From Jatrophihabitans telluris (lineage in GTDB: Bacteria; Actinomycetota; Actinomycetes; Mycobacteriales; Jatrophihabitantaceae): a DNA stretch of 64,000 nt. The position numbers were made by a program, and so were the translations under genes. The notes beneath the pieces were generated by a model, which was not told the origin of the DNA, did not search any database, and worked only from the letters and a program-made list of their open reading frames with translations. The DNA is taken from positions 2,728,001 to 2,792,000 of the forward strand of contig NZ_CP097332.1 in NCBI RefSeq assembly GCF_023516435.1, written 5' to 3'. Below are positions 62,690 to 64,000 of the stretch, in pieces. Every line of letters starts with the position of its first letter. Positions within the stretch are counted from its first letter, which is position 1.

Positions 62690-64000
62690 ATGGCAGCGGG
62701 TAAAGGACAAGGACAGTGGAAGCTCGGATATCGCGAGCCGCTGAATCCCAACGAGCGCAGCAAGCGCGACAACGACGGCCTGCTCGTCAAGCAGCGCATC
62801 ATCGACATCTACCAGTACACGGGCTTCGACGGCATCGATCCCGGCGACCTGCGCGGCCGCTTCCGCTGGTACGGCTTGTACACCCAGCGAGCCCAGGGCA
62901 TCCCGGGCGGGCGCACCGCGATCCTGGAGCCGGAGGAGCTCGAGGATCGGTTCTTCATGTTGCGGGTCCGGATCGACGGGGGCCAGCTCACGAGTGAGCA
63001 ACTGGCCGTCATCGGTGAGATCTCCACGACCTACGGCCGCGACGTCGCCGACATCACCGACCGCCAGAACGTTCAGCTGCACTGGATCCGGGTGGAGGAC
63101 GTCCCGACGATCTGGGAGAAGCTCGAGGCGGTCGGACTCGACACCACCGAAGCCTGTGGGGACACTCCTCGCGTCATGCTCGGCTGCCCTTTGGAGGGCG
63201 TTGCCGCCGACCACATCCTCGACGCGGGTCCAGCCCTGCGTGCCACCGTGGAGAAGTACGTCGGCGATCCCGCGTTCTCGAACCTGCCGCGCAAGTTCAA
63301 GACCTCGATCTCCGGCTGCACCCAGCACTGCACGAACCACGAGATCAACGACGTCTCATTCGTCGGCGTCCTAGGTCCGGACGGCACGCCGGGCTTCGAC
63401 CTGTGGGTGGGCGGTGGACTCTCGACCAACCCGATGTTCGCCAAGCGACTCGGAGTGTTTGTCCGTGAGGACGAGGTGGGCGACGTCTGGGCCGGGGTGT
63501 GCTCGATCTTCCGTGACTACGGCTACCGGCGCTCGCGCAATCACGCCCGGATCAAGTTCCTGATGGCCGACTGGGGTCCGGAGAAGTTCCGGCAGGTTCT
63601 TGAGGACGAATATCTCGGGCACACCCTGCCGGACGGCCCCGCGCCACCGGCCTCGCCCTCACACCGCGACCACATCGGCCTCATCCCGCAGGCCGACGGG
63701 CTGACCGCGGTCGGCGCCACCACCAAGTCCGGCCGAACCAGTGGGCGGGCCCTCAGCGAGATCGCCGCGCTCGCGGCCGAGTTCGGCACGGCCGGAGGCC
63801 GGGTCAGGACGACGGCACAGCAAGGTCTGGTGGTGCTCGACATTCCGGCCGCGAAGGCCGAGGACGTCGCCGACCGCCTCGAACTGTTGGGCTTGTCGGC
63901 CCGCCCGTCCATCTTCCACCGCGGCACCATCGCCTGCACCGGCATCGAGTTCTGCAAACTCGCCATCGTCGAGACCAAGGCGAGGGCCGAGACGATCCGT
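62690..64000 (+). CDS. sirA: Ferredoxin-sulfite/nitrite reductase, sirohaem type (partial, 3' end beyond window)
   Basis: 437 codons in window, no stop reached; family length is about 555. Reduces sulfite to sulfide with ferredoxin electrons using sirohaem and a 4Fe-4S cluster. Seen: WYGLYTQRAQGIPGG, LRVRIDGGQLTSEQL, ADITDRQNVQLHWIRVED, EACGDTPRVMLGCPLEG, LPRKFKTSISGC, HEINDVSFVGV, GFDLWVGGGLSTNPMFA, KFLMADWGPEKFRQVLEDEY, and the first cluster/sirohaem cysteines in ACTGIEFCKLA (Cys416, Cys422). The second pair lies past the edge. A sulfite role is favoured over nitrite because of the cys genes opposite. AAGGA lies 11 bases before ATG 62690. Confidence 0.93.
   Translation, partial: MAAGKGQGQWKLGYREPLNPNERSKRDNDGLLVKQRIIDIYQYTGFDGIDPGDLRGRFRWYGLYTQRAQGIPGGRTAILEPEELEDRFFMLRVRIDGGQLTSEQLAVIGEISTTYGRDVADITDRQNVQLHWIRVEDVPTIWEKLEAVGLDTTEACGDTPRVMLGCPLEGVAADHILDAGPALRATVEKYVGDPAFSNLPRKFKTSISGCTQHCTNHEINDVSFVGVLGPDGTPGFDLWVGGGLSTNPMFAKRLGVFVREDEVGDVWAGVCSIFRDYGYRRSRNHARIKFLMADWGPEKFRQVLEDEYLGHTLPDGPAPPASPSHRDHIGLIPQADGLTAVGATTKSGRTSGRALSEIAALAAEFGTAGGRVRTTAQQGLVVLDIPAAKAEDVADRLELLGLSARPSIFHRGTIACTGIEFCKLAIVETKARAETIR

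Overview
This window is a chromosomal segment of a high-GC actinobacterium. The evidence is the Wag31/DivIVA, SepF and FtsZ set, a histidine cluster with a PriA-type HisA, an actinobacterial ileS T-box, a consensus actinobacterial LexA box, GTG starts and many 4-nt ATGA/GTGA stop-start overlaps. It looks like an actinomycete of the Frankiales/Nakamurellales kind, but I cannot place it to genus. There is no rRNA, tRNA, insertion sequence, prophage or CRISPR array. Almost all of it is core genome.

Layout. 1-14.6 kb (minus strand): hisD-hisC-hisB-hisH-hisA, a secreted cell-wall protein, hisF, an MFS exporter, a small membrane protein, an OmpR-type response regulator with its histidine kinase, then hisI-trpE-Trp-associated membrane protein-trpC. 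14.6-18 kb: a LON-domain protein (+) whose 3' end overlaps a DUF2567-like membrane protein (-), an amidohydrolase and a membrane protein. 18-24.9 kb: dnaE1, an MhuD-like haem oxygenase (+), rluD, lspA, and a DksA/TraR-like protein with a long lysine-rich repeat tail. 24.8-28.6 kb: ileS (+) behind a translational T-box. 28.6-49.1 kb (minus): the division and cell-wall (dcw) cluster, read mraZ-rsmH-ftsL-like-ftsI-murE-murF-mraY-murD-ftsW-murG-murC-ftsQ-ftsZ-yggS-sepF-yggT-wag31. 49.5-54.4 kb (+): MoxR ATPase, DUF58 protein and transglutaminase. 54.5-57.9 kb (minus): a DUF3040 protein, and a HEPN-methyltransferase-dinB operon behind a perfect LexA box. 58.1-64 kb: sulfate assimilation, with cysC-cysD-cysN-cysG (minus) diverging from a partial sulfite reductase (+). 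The divergent gap holds two oppositely oriented small leader-peptide ORFs.

The strongest non-routine signals are: (1) twin, divergent, apparently leaderless leader peptides of the R-x-H-[VI]-D-L-x-R-V type in front of both sulfur operons; (2) a LexA box inside the promoter of the HEPN/methyltransferase/dinB operon; (3) a dispersed short repeat that forms a perfect 42-bp palindrome after ileS and also lies in frame inside ftsI; (4) an isoleucyl-tRNA synthetase with a G-T-H-H signature in place of HIGH, under T-box control; (5) a three-repeat, 10-bp-phased MraZ operator with two further half-matching sites; (6) a TraR-like protein with 21 histone-H1-like hexapeptide repeats and a lost zinc ligand.
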